From Oligoflexus sp. (GTDB lineage: Bacteria; Bdellovibrionota_B; Oligoflexia; Oligoflexales; Oligoflexaceae), in the NCBI RefSeq assembly GCF_035712445.1, contig NZ_DASTAT010000145.1, positions 62,001 to 126,000 on the forward strand: a DNA stretch of 64,000 nucleotides, in the 5' to 3' direction. How positions within the stretch are numbered: position 1 is the stretch's first letter; each line of letters begins with the position of its first letter. The notes under the pieces were generated by a model, which saw nothing but the letters and a program-made list of their open reading frames with translations, did not search any database and was not told where the DNA came from. The translations under genes and the position numbers were made by a program. Positions 1 to 8,776 of the stretch are shown piece by piece.

Positions 1-1129
1 CCGTGGCCAGGGCCGGAATGAGCCTGCCGTTGATATCAAGCTTCGGCGCCGGTGGAAAATCCAGAATCGACTGAAATTCCGCCATGTGCGCGACCTGCAG
101 GGCCCGATCGAGTTTATTGAAGCCCTTCTTCGCCGCCAGCACATGATCGCCATCGAAATAGGCGCCGAGCTGTTCGAACTCCGTGAAATCCTCGACCGTC
201 TTCATCGCCCGCTGACTGCCGAAGAGTCTTTGAATGTTCAGACCCCGCAGGCTCGGAACATCAAGCCGCCGGCGGAATTCCTGGGTACGGGTCACAGGAT
301 CCAGGTGAACGGCACCATTCGTATGACCGTTGGCGTGACAATCCATGCAGGAAATTCCCTGTTCCGGTTCATCCGTGCGGCGATCATTCGTCAGGTTGAA
401 TTGCTGCTGAGCAAAAGGCGTCAGGAGCAGGCGCAGACCATCGAGCTGCCTTGGGGTCAGAATTCCATCGAAAATTTCAAAGTAGTTTTTGATGGTGAGC
501 AGGACACCATGGGAAACATCCCCGAGATCAGGCCTGGTGGTCAGGAAAATAGGCGCCGGGAATTCCGGAAGGAAATGATCAGGGATATCATGTTCGACAT
601 CAAAGCGCAGAAGATCGCGGCCTTCCGCAGCCTTGATCTCGTCGATGTGAAACTGGGGCAGGACCTGTCCGCCTTCGTCATGCCGGGGATGCGGCAGCGG
701 CATAAATCCTGGAGGGAAAATTCCCTGCTTTTTGATCTCCTCGGGCGTCATGCTCGCCAGCTTGTCCCAGGTCACATCCTTGCCAAGGCGCACGCGAACG
801 CCGGTCTGCACAGGCTTGCCACGACTCATCGTCACATTCGCTTCCGCCTTGTTGCTCATATCATAGCGGGCGTTCAGAAGATCATTCTGCAGCTTTTCCG
901 CAGGAGCCTTTCCCGCAATCAGGCGGGCGCGCATGTCAACAAACGATTCGGTGATGGCGACCGGAGTATAACTCGTATCACCTTCCTGCGGCTTCGGTGG
1001 TTCCGCTTGATTCGGCGTTTGCACCGGAGCGGGATTGGAGGCGCTGCTCTTTTTATTCAAGAGATCGCTTTTTTGATGACAGGACACAAGACTGGTGGCT
1101 AGTACAGCCACCACCGAAATTTTCCTCAT
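1..1129 (-). CDS. c-type cytochrome lipoprotein, C-terminus beyond the window
   Basis: Reading the minus strand from ATG at 1129 gives an open frame of 376 codons that runs off the left edge. The N-terminus is a lipoprotein-type signal (LATSLVSC, Cys about residue 17), followed by a Pro/Gln-rich linker, so the protein is probably exported and membrane anchored. One haem-binding CMDCH motif lies at about residue 262 and is followed by HANGH. The region after it (PSLRGLNIQRLFG) resembles the part of di-haem peroxidase/MauG-like proteins between haem sites, but the second site would lie outside the window. Role: periplasmic electron transfer or peroxide chemistry, not more exactly known. The long plus-strand frame over 86-1102 is its shadow. 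Confidence 0.8.
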   Translation of the reverse strand, partial: MRKISVVAVLATSLVSCHQKSDLLNKKSSASNPAPVQTPNQAEPPKPQEGDTSYTPVAITESFVDMRARLIAGKAPAEKLQNDLLNARYDMSNKAEANVTMSRGKPVQTGVRVRLGKDVTWDKLASMTPEEIKKQGIFPPGFMPLPHPRHDEGGQVLPQFHIDEIKAAEGRDLLRFDVEHDIPDHFLPEFPAPIFLTTRPDLGDVSHGVLLTIKNYFEIFDGILTPRQLDGLRLLLTPFAQQQFNLTNDRRTDEPEQGISCMDCHANGHTNGAVHLDPVTRTQEFRRRLDVPSLRGLNIQRLFGSQRAMKTVEDFTEFEQLGAYFDGDHVLAAKKGFNKLDRALQVAHMAEFQSILDFPPAPKLDINGRLIPALAT

Positions 1130-1334
1130 GGCAAAGACTCCCAATTTGAAGATCGACTCTGCCCGTAACACTAAAAAAGTGCGCCTGATGATGGCTGCTG
1201 GGAAGATTCCGCAATTTTTGCAGAGATCAGAATTCCCGGTACAGACTGGTAGGATTTTCGGAAATCCCCATTGAATATGGAACGGATTCTGCAGTTTGAA
1301 AAAGGCGTCCGCTTTTTTACTCAGGAGGTGCACG

Positions 1335-2225
1335 ATGCAAATCAACAATTCTGAAAGAGAACAGGAAAGGCCGTCCCCTCCCTTTCCCGCTCGCAAAATA
1401 CCCAAACCTGGTCTGGAAAAGGATCTGGACCCGCGCCCTCAGTATGAGGGTTTGGAATATCGCGGCTCGGGAAAACTGGAAGGAAAAGTGGCGCTCATCA
1501 CCGGGGGTGACTCTGGAATTGGACGGGCTGTCGCGGTTTTTTATGCGAAAGAGGGAGCCGACGTCGCCATCGTTCATCTGCCCGAGGAGCAGGATGATGC
1601 CGAGGAAACGCTCAGCGTCATCCGTGATCTCGGCCGCGGCGCCATCAGTATTCCCGGTGATGTCAGCGATCCTGAATTTTGCCGGAAAGCCGTGCGCACG
1701 GCCGTGGATACCTGGGGTCACCTGGATATCCTGGTGAATAACGCAGCCAGGCAGAAACATATCAAAGACATCGAGGATCTGGACGAGAAGGAATTCGAAC
1801 AGACCTTCCGCACCAATATCTTCGGTTATTTCTATATGGCCAAGGCTGCGATTCCCGAACTCCCGGAAGGTGGCGCCATCATCAATACGGGTTCCATCAC
1901 GGGCCTGGAAGGCAGCCCCGAACTTTTGGATTATTCCGCCACCAAAGGCGCCATCCATGCCTTCACCAAATCCCTCGCGAAGAATCTGGTGAAAAAGAAA
2001 ATCCGGGTCAATTGCGTGGCTCCAGGCCCTGTCTGGACTCCATTGAATCCCGCGGAAAACAAGCCGGAAGCCATCAAACATTTCGGCGAAAGCACGCCCT
2101 TTGGTCGTCCTGCGCAACCCGAAGAAGTGGCACCAGCCTTCGTCTTCTTCGCATCATCCCTGGACTCCAGCTATATCACTGGCGAGGTTCTCACGCTTCT
2201 GGGCGGTGATACCACGGCAGGTTGA
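1335..2225 (+). CDS. SDR-family NAD(P)-dependent oxidoreductase (YghA/general-stress type)
   Basis: The protein is 296 aa. The ATG at 1335 is chosen because AGGAGGTG sits at ideal spacing before it; an upstream in-frame start at 1296 has no such site. Classical SDR features are present: TGGDSGIG cofactor loop, NNAA, a catalytic Ser in NTGSIT, and YSATK holding the Tyr and Lys. The roughly 40-residue N-terminal tail before the Rossmann core, with PxPPFPARK and a Pro-rich stretch, is typical of the YghA/YdaD stress-associated subgroup. It is probably a cytosolic reductase of aldehydes or ketones; the substrate cannot be read from sequence. A beta-lactamase follows on the same strand after 77 bases. 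Confidence 0.9.
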   Translation: MQINNSEREQERPSPPFPARKIPKPGLEKDLDPRPQYEGLEYRGSGKLEGKVALITGGDSGIGRAVAVFYAKEGADVAIVHLPEEQDDAEETLSVIRDLGRGAISIPGDVSDPEFCRKAVRTAVDTWGHLDILVNNAARQKHIKDIEDLDEKEFEQTFRTNIFGYFYMAKAAIPELPEGGAIINTGSITGLEGSPELLDYSATKGAIHAFTKSLAKNLVKKKIRVNCVAPGPVWTPLNPAENKPEAIKHFGESTPFGRPAQPEEVAPAFVFFASSLDSSYITGEVLTLLGGDTTAG

Positions 2226-2302
2226 GAAATCATTCCTTATCTTCTAGTATGATCAGGGTCCTTTGGACTCTGGTCATAATTTTTTCCGGGGAATGGAATT
2301 TT

Positions 2303-3298
2303 ATGCTGAACACGCTATTACTGGCCGCTGCCCTTTCTGGACCTGCTTCCTTTGCCGATCGAGCGGCTCTGCAAAAGGACCTGACCGCCATCGCCGCCGC
2401 ATCTGATGGAAAAGTGGGTGTCTGCGCATTGGAAGCCCTGGACGCGGAGCCTGTCTGCGTTCACGGGACGGAACGGTTTCCGATACAAAGCGTGATGAAA
2501 TTCATAGTGTCGGCCGTCGTGCTGAATGAGGTCGATCAGAACAGGCTCAAGCTCACCGATATCATCCGCGTGAAGCCCGAAGATATAAGTCCAGGCCCAC
2601 AGGAATTCGCCGATATGATCCGCGCCAAGGGCGAGTATCCCGCAACGATTGAAGAGCTGATGCGCCGCTCGATTGTCGATAGCGACAGCACTTCGATTGA
2701 TGTTCTCTTGCAGCGGATCGGTGGGCTCGCCAAGGTTCAGGAGTTTTTGAAGCAGAGAAAAGTCGAGGGTCTGCGCATAGATCGCAATGAACGCGATCTG
2801 CAGTCGGAGTTTTCCGGCCTGAAATGGCAGCCGTCCTATGCGGCGGCGGGAAAATTCGAAGCGGCTGTGAAGGCCGCTCCACCCGCGCAAAAAGATCAGG
2901 CGCTCGAAGCCTATTTGAAGGATCCAAGGGACACATCCACCCCAGCAGCCATGGTTCAATTTCTGAAAAGATTGGCTGCAGGCGAGTTCCTTTCCGCAGC
3001 CTCAACCCAAAAGCTTCTGTCCATCATGGAGCAAACGGTAACCGGCAAGGACAGGCTGCGCGCGGGACTGCCACAATCCTGGAAAATCGCCCACAAAACG
3101 GGAACCAGTGCCAGCTGGCGCGGACGCGCGGCCACCACCAATGATGTCGGCATCATGACGGCGCCCGATGGAACCACAGTCGCAATCGCGGTTTTCATCG
3201 CCGATTCCAAGCAGAGCAGCAGTGAGCGCGGGGCCATCATCGCGAAGGCGGCACGCGCTGTGACTGCGGCTTTCCAGGGGAACCGACAGAAATCCTGA
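2303..3298 (+). CDS. class A beta-lactamase family protein
   Basis: The protein is 331 aa with a signal peptide (MLNTLLLAAALSGPASFA). The start at 2303 places the signal at the N-terminus; the longer frame begins with a TTG inside the preceding stop region. Serine beta-lactamase motifs occur in order: SVMK (Ser63/Lys66), SDS at 127-129 in the place of SDN, an omega-loop Glu in RNERDLQ (about 163), and HKTGT near the C-terminus. These support hydrolysis of beta-lactams in the periplasm. Ser in place of the SDN Asn, and Gln in place of the usual Asn after the omega-loop Glu-x-x-Leu, are deviations. An insertion around residues 175-215 (APPAQKDQALEAY) makes it longer than the usual 290 aa. No LysR regulator is adjacent. 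Confidence 0.88.
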   Translation: MLNTLLLAAALSGPASFADRAALQKDLTAIAAASDGKVGVCALEALDAEPVCVHGTERFPIQSVMKFIVSAVVLNEVDQNRLKLTDIIRVKPEDISPGPQEFADMIRAKGEYPATIEELMRRSIVDSDSTSIDVLLQRIGGLAKVQEFLKQRKVEGLRIDRNERDLQSEFSGLKWQPSYAAAGKFEAAVKAAPPAQKDQALEAYLKDPRDTSTPAAMVQFLKRLAAGEFLSAASTQKLLSIMEQTVTGKDRLRAGLPQSWKIAHKTGTSASWRGRAATTNDVGIMTAPDGTTVAIAVFIADSKQSSSERGAIIAKAARAVTAAFQGNRQKS

Positions 3299-3310
3299 TC
3301 CAAAAAAGAC

Positions 3311-3386
3311 CCTTAACAGCTGCCAGTATGATAAACGGCGACCCTTGAGCGGAACCTGTTTTTTATCCCTACTGCGGCTGTTAAGG
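3311..3386 (+). promoter_or_regulatory. inverted repeat whose right arm carries the RBS of the DUF1592 gene
   Basis: CCTTAACAGC at 3311-3320 is repeated as its exact reverse complement GCTGTTAAGG at 3377-3386. The right arm is directly joined to GAG, so TTAAGGAG, the ribosome binding site of the gene starting at 3395, lies in the stem. If the 76-base structure forms in the mRNA, it would hide the RBS. This is inference from pairing only; the 56-base loop could weaken it. Confidence 0.4.
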
Positions 3387-3394
3387 AGACCTCC

Positions 3395-5239
3395 ATGCGA
3401 CCCCTGCGACTCCTCCTCCTCATGATGCCTTTTGTGCTTTCCCAATGCGCGAAGCGACCCGAACGTGACCACCGATCGCGCACAGAACCCACGGCTGATC
3501 GCGTAGCATTGGAAGAAGGCGCAGCCCTTTACGGGAAGCAATGCGCCGCGTGCCATGGCCCGGAAGGTCAGGGCGCGATCGGTCCGCGATTGAATGATGC
3601 GAGCTGCAAAAGCTGCGGCGACGAAGGCAAACTGATCGATGTGATCACCCGCACCATGCCTCCCGCAAATCCCGCCGCCTGCGATAAAAATTGCGCCACG
3701 ATCGTGGCCCAGTATATTCGTGCCGAACTTTATCTGAAAGGAACGGCGTCCTGTGAAGAATCGAGTATCGTCCCTGGAAAAAGAGCCGTCAGGCTTCTGA
3801 CCAACCGCGAGTACGATAATACCGTGCGCGCCCTCTTTCCATTGCCTGACGGTGTGAACCCAGCCTCATCCTTTCTGAAGGAAACCAAGGTCGAAGGTTT
3901 TTCCACCAATCACCAGGAGGCCGTGGCCAGCACGCGGCGCGTCGAGGACTGGCTGATGGCGGCTCAAAACGTTGTCGCACAAGCGAACCTTGACAAGGCC
4001 CTGGGCTGTGATTTCAATCGGGATCCGCGCTGCGTCCTGAATAGCTTCGGAACGAAGATGTTCCGCCGGCCTTTGACACCCGCGGAATCGCAGCATTATA
4101 GCGCCCTGATCAGCGACAAAGGCTTAAAGCCTGCTCTGACAGCCATGCTCGTGGATCCGGCCTTTCTCTATCGATCAGAGCTGGGCGTTCTGAAAGACGA
4201 TGGATACTATCATTTGACCCCATATGAAATAGCCTCCGCCCTTTCCTATATGTTCCTTGAAACGACTCCCGATGAGCAGCTCTTGAAACTGGCGGTCGAC
4301 GGGAGCCTCAGTGATAAAGAAATAATCCGCGCCCAGGCCCAGCGCCTGATACAAATGCCCGAGGCCAAGCGGATGACAGCTCAATTCGCCGTCGAATGGC
4401 TGGATGTCGGCAAAATCGCCGAAGGCACAAACGTCCATCCAGAGCTTGATGCCGGCATGCGACTCAACATGCTGAATGAAACGAAGGCGATGTTCAACTA
4501 CATCACCTTCGATGCAAAAAGCCGCCGATTCGAAGACCTTCTGACTTCGAACTTCACCTATCTTCCAACCGATCTGGCCCGATATTACGGTCTGCAGTTT
4601 CCGGCCAATGCCGGTGACTTCGCGATTACGCCTTTGGATGGAAACCGGGCCGGAATTTTAGGTCATGGATCGGTTCTGGTGGCGACGAGCCACCCTGATC
4701 AGAGTTCGCCGATTCTCAGAGGCCTCTTCGTGCGGGATCGTCTGCTTTGTCAGAAACTGCCAAGCCCACCGGCCAACCTCAATATCATCGTTCCCAAGGT
4801 GGATCCGAACCTCAGCACGCGAGAGCGCTTTGCCCAGCATACAGCCGAAGCGGCTTGTCAGAACTGTCATCAGTTTATTGATGGACTTGGTTTTGGCTTT
4901 GAAAACTTTGATGCCACCGGCCGCTTTCGTTCGATGGACAATGGCAAGCCCGTGGACAATTCGGGGCGGATCACCAACCTCAATGATCTGAGCCAAAAGC
5001 CGCAGGTTCAGCAGGATTTTTCCAGTCTCCCCGAGCTGGCTCAGATCCTGAGCACCAGCCCCACGGCCAAGGAATGCTTCGCCTTTCAATTCTATCGCTA
5101 TAGCCGCGGAGTAGCCGGCCAGGCCCAGGATCGCTGCGCCAGCCGGAAAGCGAATCAGAGGTTTATCGAAGGCGGGATGACCATTGCCGACATGATGGTC
5201 GAGCAAACGCAGGCCCCGGGTTTTGTACTGAAAAAATAA
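3395..5239 (+). CDS. DUF1592-family protein with N-terminal cytochrome c domain
   Basis: The protein is 614 aa, exported by an N-terminal hydrophobic segment ending near Cys18 (possible lipoprotein). A cytochrome c domain follows with haem motif CAACH at 50-54 and a late Met ligand candidate (TMPPANP). Then come the Planctomycete/myxobacterial DUF1587-DUF1595-DUF1592-DUF1588-DUF1585 modules, recognised from NREYDNTVRALFP, RRPLTPAE, YRSELG, RRFEDLLTSNFTYL, HPDQSSPILRG and a second CxxCH-like site, CQNCHQFIDG. The family has no firmly established reaction; the haems point to periplasmic electron transfer. The downstream DUF1552 gene starts 15 bases after the stop, the usual pairing. Confidence 0.88.
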   Translation: MRPLRLLLLMMPFVLSQCAKRPERDHRSRTEPTADRVALEEGAALYGKQCAACHGPEGQGAIGPRLNDASCKSCGDEGKLIDVITRTMPPANPAACDKNCATIVAQYIRAELYLKGTASCEESSIVPGKRAVRLLTNREYDNTVRALFPLPDGVNPASSFLKETKVEGFSTNHQEAVASTRRVEDWLMAAQNVVAQANLDKALGCDFNRDPRCVLNSFGTKMFRRPLTPAESQHYSALISDKGLKPALTAMLVDPAFLYRSELGVLKDDGYYHLTPYEIASALSYMFLETTPDEQLLKLAVDGSLSDKEIIRAQAQRLIQMPEAKRMTAQFAVEWLDVGKIAEGTNVHPELDAGMRLNMLNETKAMFNYITFDAKSRRFEDLLTSNFTYLPTDLARYYGLQFPANAGDFAITPLDGNRAGILGHGSVLVATSHPDQSSPILRGLFVRDRLLCQKLPSPPANLNIIVPKVDPNLSTRERFAQHTAEAACQNCHQFIDGLGFGFENFDATGRFRSMDNGKPVDNSGRITNLNDLSQKPQVQQDFSSLPELAQILSTSPTAKECFAFQFYRYSRGVAGQAQDRCASRKANQRFIEGGMTIADMMVEQTQAPGFVLKK

Positions 5240-5254
5240 CAAAAGGATCACGAT

Positions 5255-6520
5255 ATGAAACTCATGATATCCAAAGCCCCTACACTCGATCGCCGTAAAC
5301 TCCTGGCTCATGCCGGGTATGCGTCCTTCTTTTGCATAATCTCCCAGATCATCCAGCAAAGATCGGCTTTAGCTGCCGGCACATCCTTCGCCAAGCGCAT
5401 CATCTTCGTTTATCATCCCGATGGCGTTGTCCCCGAGCAATGGCATTCCGCATCGGTTGATGCCCTGAATTCCAGTCTCAGCCCATTGAGCCCTTTCAAA
5501 ACAAGCCTGAATCTTTATACGGGTCTGAGCTATTTCGATCCCAAACCGGGTTCCCATCCCGAAGGGGTGCAGCGTATGCTGACCGGCACCAGCGGAGGAA
5601 CGGCGAGCATCGATGTGGTGCTCGCGCAGCTCTTCGGTCGTGACAGTCTCTTTCCGCATGTGCACCTGGGAGTGGACAGCAACATCGGTGATGGCGCGGA
5701 TAAAAAAATCTCGCGCTTCGAAGGCGGAACGGCCAAGCCTGCGGAAGATGATCTCGTCCGCGCCTGGCAGTCGCTCTTTGGAGGCGGCATGACACCGCCA
5801 CCAGCAGGCAGCGGCGGCACTGATGATTTATCCCTTCTGGAAGGCCTTAAAACGCGCCTGGAAAGTTTTAAAAAGGAGTTGGATAAGACCGAGGCGGCCA
5901 AGATCGAAACGCATCTGCAGTCCGTCCTGGAAATTCAAAAAAGAAAGCAGGCCCCGACAGGTGGAGGCGGAAGCGCCAGCTGTCAGAATCCCGGGACAGC
6001 GCCGTCCAACACCGGGACTTTGCTTGATAAGACCCGCGGTCAGATGAAAAACATGGTGGATGCCATGGCCTGCGGACTTTCTCGGGTGGGAACCCTGCAG
6101 ATTTCGCATCACACGAGTGAGAGCTTCATTCCCACAGGCGAACGCTCCATGCGGAGTCATGAAGCCTCGCATAATGATATGAATATACACGCAGCACAGA
6201 AAAAATTGATCAATGAGCAGGTCGCATTCCTTGCCGGCATGCTCAGGGATCGGCGGGATCCCGTCGGGGAAGGCACCATGCTCGATAACACCATCATCGC
6301 GGTCGTGACCGAGGTGGAAAACGGCGCAAGCCATACCCATTCCAACCTGCCCTACTATACGCTCGGTGGCAGCCAGGGTCTCACGACTGGGCGGGTCATC
6401 AGCTGTGAAGGCCGGACGGTCGGTTCCTTGTGGGCGACGCTGGCCACGGCTTTGGGTCAACGACTGGATGGTTTTGGCGCCGGTCAAGGTCGAATTGATG
6501 CCATACTGAAGGGCGGCTAA
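5255..6520 (+). CDS. DUF1552 domain-containing protein, Tat-type signal
   Basis: The protein is 421 aa. A twin-arginine-like signal (LDRRKLLAHAG, residues 11-21) precedes a hydrophobic stretch, suggesting export of a folded protein. Recognisable family features are FVYHPDGVVPEQWH, SHPEGVQRMLTGT, SIDVVLAQ and HEASHNDMN, together with a conserved NNTII-like core (LDNTIIAVVTEV) near the end. DUF1552 proteins are almost always encoded beside DUF1592 cytochromes; the fold resembles the alkaline phosphatase/sulfatase-like DUF1501 group, but the activity is unknown. A glycine-rich low-complexity stretch lies at about residues 180-190. It is co-transcribed with the preceding gene (15-base gap). Confidence 0.85.
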   Translation: MKLMISKAPTLDRRKLLAHAGYASFFCIISQIIQQRSALAAGTSFAKRIIFVYHPDGVVPEQWHSASVDALNSSLSPLSPFKTSLNLYTGLSYFDPKPGSHPEGVQRMLTGTSGGTASIDVVLAQLFGRDSLFPHVHLGVDSNIGDGADKKISRFEGGTAKPAEDDLVRAWQSLFGGGMTPPPAGSGGTDDLSLLEGLKTRLESFKKELDKTEAAKIETHLQSVLEIQKRKQAPTGGGGSASCQNPGTAPSNTGTLLDKTRGQMKNMVDAMACGLSRVGTLQISHHTSESFIPTGERSMRSHEASHNDMNIHAAQKKLINEQVAFLAGMLRDRRDPVGEGTMLDNTIIAVVTEVENGASHTHSNLPYYTLGGSQGLTTGRVISCEGRTVGSLWATLATALGQRLDGFGAGQGRIDAILKGG

Positions 6521-6658
6521 GGCCGAAACCACCGTGCTCACTAAAAATGCGAAAGTCACTCCCAAAGTCTTGAAGAAAATTCAGGACCGTTCCATTCTAA
6601 GGATGACCCCGGATAAGGCGGGGCATACTTTGGGCTGTCGGCAGCGATTTGGGGGACT

Positions 6659-7936
6659 ATGAACTTCGCAGATGATTCCAAGACGCACGTGAAAACCTGG
6701 ATCCTGGCCGCAATCATTCTTATCACAGCCCTCACGCTCCGCTGGGTCGGGCTTGGTTCCATCAAGGAAGCGATCTTCGACGAGGCGCATTATGTGCCGG
6801 CTGCCGAAGTGCTGGTCGGACTCAAGGAGCACCCTGGCATGGGCCTTTGGGCCTCGCATCCTTTGATAGGCAAAGCCCCAGCCCCCAACTTCGAGCACCC
6901 CCTCCTCGCGAAATTCCTGATCGTCTTTGGACTGCGAATGTTTGAAGACCCCTACTGGGGCGCCCGCTTTTTTCCGGCCCTGGCCGGTAGTGCGAGCCTG
7001 ATCCTGATGGCCTTCCTCGCTCTGCGCTTCTTTGGAAAACCGATACCCGTGCTCCTGGCCCTGCTTTTTCTGGGCTTTGACAGCATGTCCATGCTGCATT
7101 CCCGACTGGCTATGCTCGATATCTTTCTGATGACCGCACTGATCGGTCTTTTGCTTAGCAGCTGGCAGCTCATTCAGGATCCGGGGAACTGGACCACCCG
7201 TATCAGCTCCGCTGTCTGGATAACGGCAGGCCTTTCCAGCAAATGGGTTTTCGCCTTTGCGATACTCGGGTTCTGCTGGTGTCTGCTCGCTCTGGGGCGC
7301 GGCAGCCTGGGCAAAAGGTTCCAGACCCTTGTCCTTGTGGGCTTGATATCGCTCGGTCTTTATCATCTTTGGTTTATTTACTATGCCGCGCACGGCTTTT
7401 CCTACGGCGAATGGCTGGAATTTCACATCGCCGCCAACGCGGTCACCACGGGAAAACTCGCTCAGCATCCCTATGGAGCCACGGCCTTCTCCATGCTCGG
7501 CAACAGCCGCAACATCTGGTACTACTTCAAGCAGCTGCCGGGACAGATGACGGTCGGGCTGGTGGGACTTTTGAATCCTCTTCTGATCTTTTCCGCGCTG
7601 CCTGCGCTCGGCCTTGTTTTTTTCAACTATCGGAAGACGAGGCAGCTCCAGGATATCTTCATCCTCGGCTGGTTCGCATGCTGCTATCTGCCTTTCCACC
7701 TTGTCCTGATGGAACGCCAGGGCTTTTTATATTACATGCTGCTGGTGCTGCCGATCATCATCCTGGCCGTCATCCGCATGCTCGATATTCTCTCCCGGAA
7801 GGTGAGCCTGAAGGCGCTGGCGGTGGGCTATGCGTCCCTCTTCCTCGCGGTCAGCGCCTTTTATATGCCCGTGGTCCTCGCCTGGCCGATGACACGGGAT
7901 TATTATTTAATGTTGATTCGATTCACGGGTGTGTGA
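6659..7936 (+). CDS. GT39-like (protein O-mannosyltransferase family) membrane glycosyltransferase
   Basis: The protein is 425 aa and multi-spanning, with about ten predicted membrane helices. Near the N-terminus, the first extracytoplasmic loop carries IFDEAHYVP (the conserved acidic pair) and EHPLLAKF, which match the D/E and HPPLGK signatures of the PMT family. Such enzymes transfer a sugar from a polyprenyl-phosphate donor to protein or lipid on the outer face of the membrane. The start at 6659 has only a weak purine-rich stretch before it. A convergent haem lipoprotein ends 3 bases downstream. The acceptor is unknown; the exported proteins nearby are possible but unproved substrates. Confidence 0.8.
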   Translation: MNFADDSKTHVKTWILAAIILITALTLRWVGLGSIKEAIFDEAHYVPAAEVLVGLKEHPGMGLWASHPLIGKAPAPNFEHPLLAKFLIVFGLRMFEDPYWGARFFPALAGSASLILMAFLALRFFGKPIPVLLALLFLGFDSMSMLHSRLAMLDIFLMTALIGLLLSSWQLIQDPGNWTTRISSAVWITAGLSSKWVFAFAILGFCWCLLALGRGSLGKRFQTLVLVGLISLGLYHLWFIYYAAHGFSYGEWLEFHIAANAVTTGKLAQHPYGATAFSMLGNSRNIWYYFKQLPGQMTVGLVGLLNPLLIFSALPALGLVFFNYRKTRQLQDIFILGWFACCYLPFHLVLMERQGFLYYMLLVLPIIILAVIRMLDILSRKVSLKALAVGYASLFLAVSAFYMPVVLAWPMTRDYYLMLIRFTGV

Positions 7937-7939
7937 GCT

Positions 7940-8410
7940 TTACTTATAATTATTATCAATCCAGGCCTGCACCACCGCCTTCACGTTCGCGGGCTTGGTG
8001 CTGTTCTTGACGAAGCGCTCGGCCCAGCCGCCCGGTCCAACCCAGGTCTTGTTGTAAACCATATCCGTCGGTTTTAAATTGGGGCTGGCGCCATTCTTGG
8101 CGACCGGGACGCCATAACCACCTTGGGCATCATTCTGATTGTGACAGGCGCTGCATAGCTGCCCATCATCCCTTCCCGCCTTCTGACTGGAAATAACTTC
8201 CGCCAGCGTTTTGCCGTCGATGCTGGGGTTGGGTGCGAGCCCAAATTTTGCGGACGAGATGGGCTCATTCCAACCCACCAAAACCTTTTTCGTGACTGCA
8301 CTGGCATTGGCGCTCTCCATGTTTTTCATGACTCTTGTCGCGGACGGTTCATCGGTTCCGCAGCCTAACAAAAGACACAGAAGAATGATGAAACCAGAAA
8401 TTCGTGCCAA
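7940..8410 (-). CDS. small mono-haem cytochrome-like lipoprotein
   Basis: The protein is 156 aa. TTG at 8410 is preferred as start because GGAGG lies eight bases upstream; another TTG at 8425 overlaps that site. The signal peptide ends at a lipobox (CLLLGCG), so it is a membrane-anchored lipoprotein. A single haem motif, CSACH, sits mid-protein, followed by NQNDAQGGYGVP; several conserved Trp residues follow (KTWVGPGGWAERF). It is probably a periplasmic electron carrier or a sensor. It converges on the glycosyltransferase with a 3-base gap. It is one of three haem proteins in the first 9 kb and could serve the neighbouring flavoprotein. Confidence 0.75.
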   Translation of the reverse strand: MARISGFIILLCLLLGCGTDEPSATRVMKNMESANASAVTKKVLVGWNEPISSAKFGLAPNPSIDGKTLAEVISSQKAGRDDGQLCSACHNQNDAQGGYGVPVAKNGASPNLKPTDMVYNKTWVGPGGWAERFVKNSTKPANVKAVVQAWIDNNYK

Positions 8411-8776
8411 GGGATCGTCCTCCAAAAACTCTCAAAAACCGCTCTGTGTGTAAAAAAACTTGAGGCCCCGGATCGGGTCTTTATTCAGCGAAAGTCACAT
8501 AAAAACGATGGTTTGCAGTAAGCAAGATCAGGGCCAAACGCTAAGTCTCGGGAAGGATTCAGGCGGCCCCCTTGTGCGCGAGCGTATTCGCGCATCCTAG
8601 GACCTAGGTCTGAGGCATCTCACAAAGTCCTGCTACCAAAGTCCGCTAGCCGGTTCGAGCGGAGATTTTTACGTCGTGCCCTGGATGGATAGGGACCTGA
8701 GCAATTCTTAAATCGAGCCCATTGGCGTTGCAATGCTTTGTTAAAGGTCTAAATTATTGTCAGCTTTGACCAAAAT
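8411..8776. other. 366-base intergenic region with palindromic sites
   Basis: This region separates the divergent haem lipoprotein and flavoprotein genes and must hold both promoters. A short hairpin TGCGCGA-6-TCGCGCA lies at 8575-8594, directly followed by a doubled CCTAGG (8596-8608). Neither is followed by a T-run, so they look like protein-binding or structural sites rather than a terminator. No convincing ORF or RNA gene is visible. Confidence 0.4.

Noticed and set aside
86..1102. 338-codon open frame on the plus strand
   Set aside because: It is the mirror of the minus-strand cytochrome c lipoprotein gene, which has a signal peptide and a CxxCH motif; the plus frame has neither RBS nor plausible composition.
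2222..2302. Longer N-terminus for the beta-lactamase from TTG 2222
   Set aside because: It would overlap the SDR stop and put polar residues before the signal peptide; ATG 2303 begins exactly at the signal.
8575..8608. Terminator upstream of the flavoprotein gene
   Set aside because: The hairpin has no T-run and lies between divergent genes, where no transcript needs to end.
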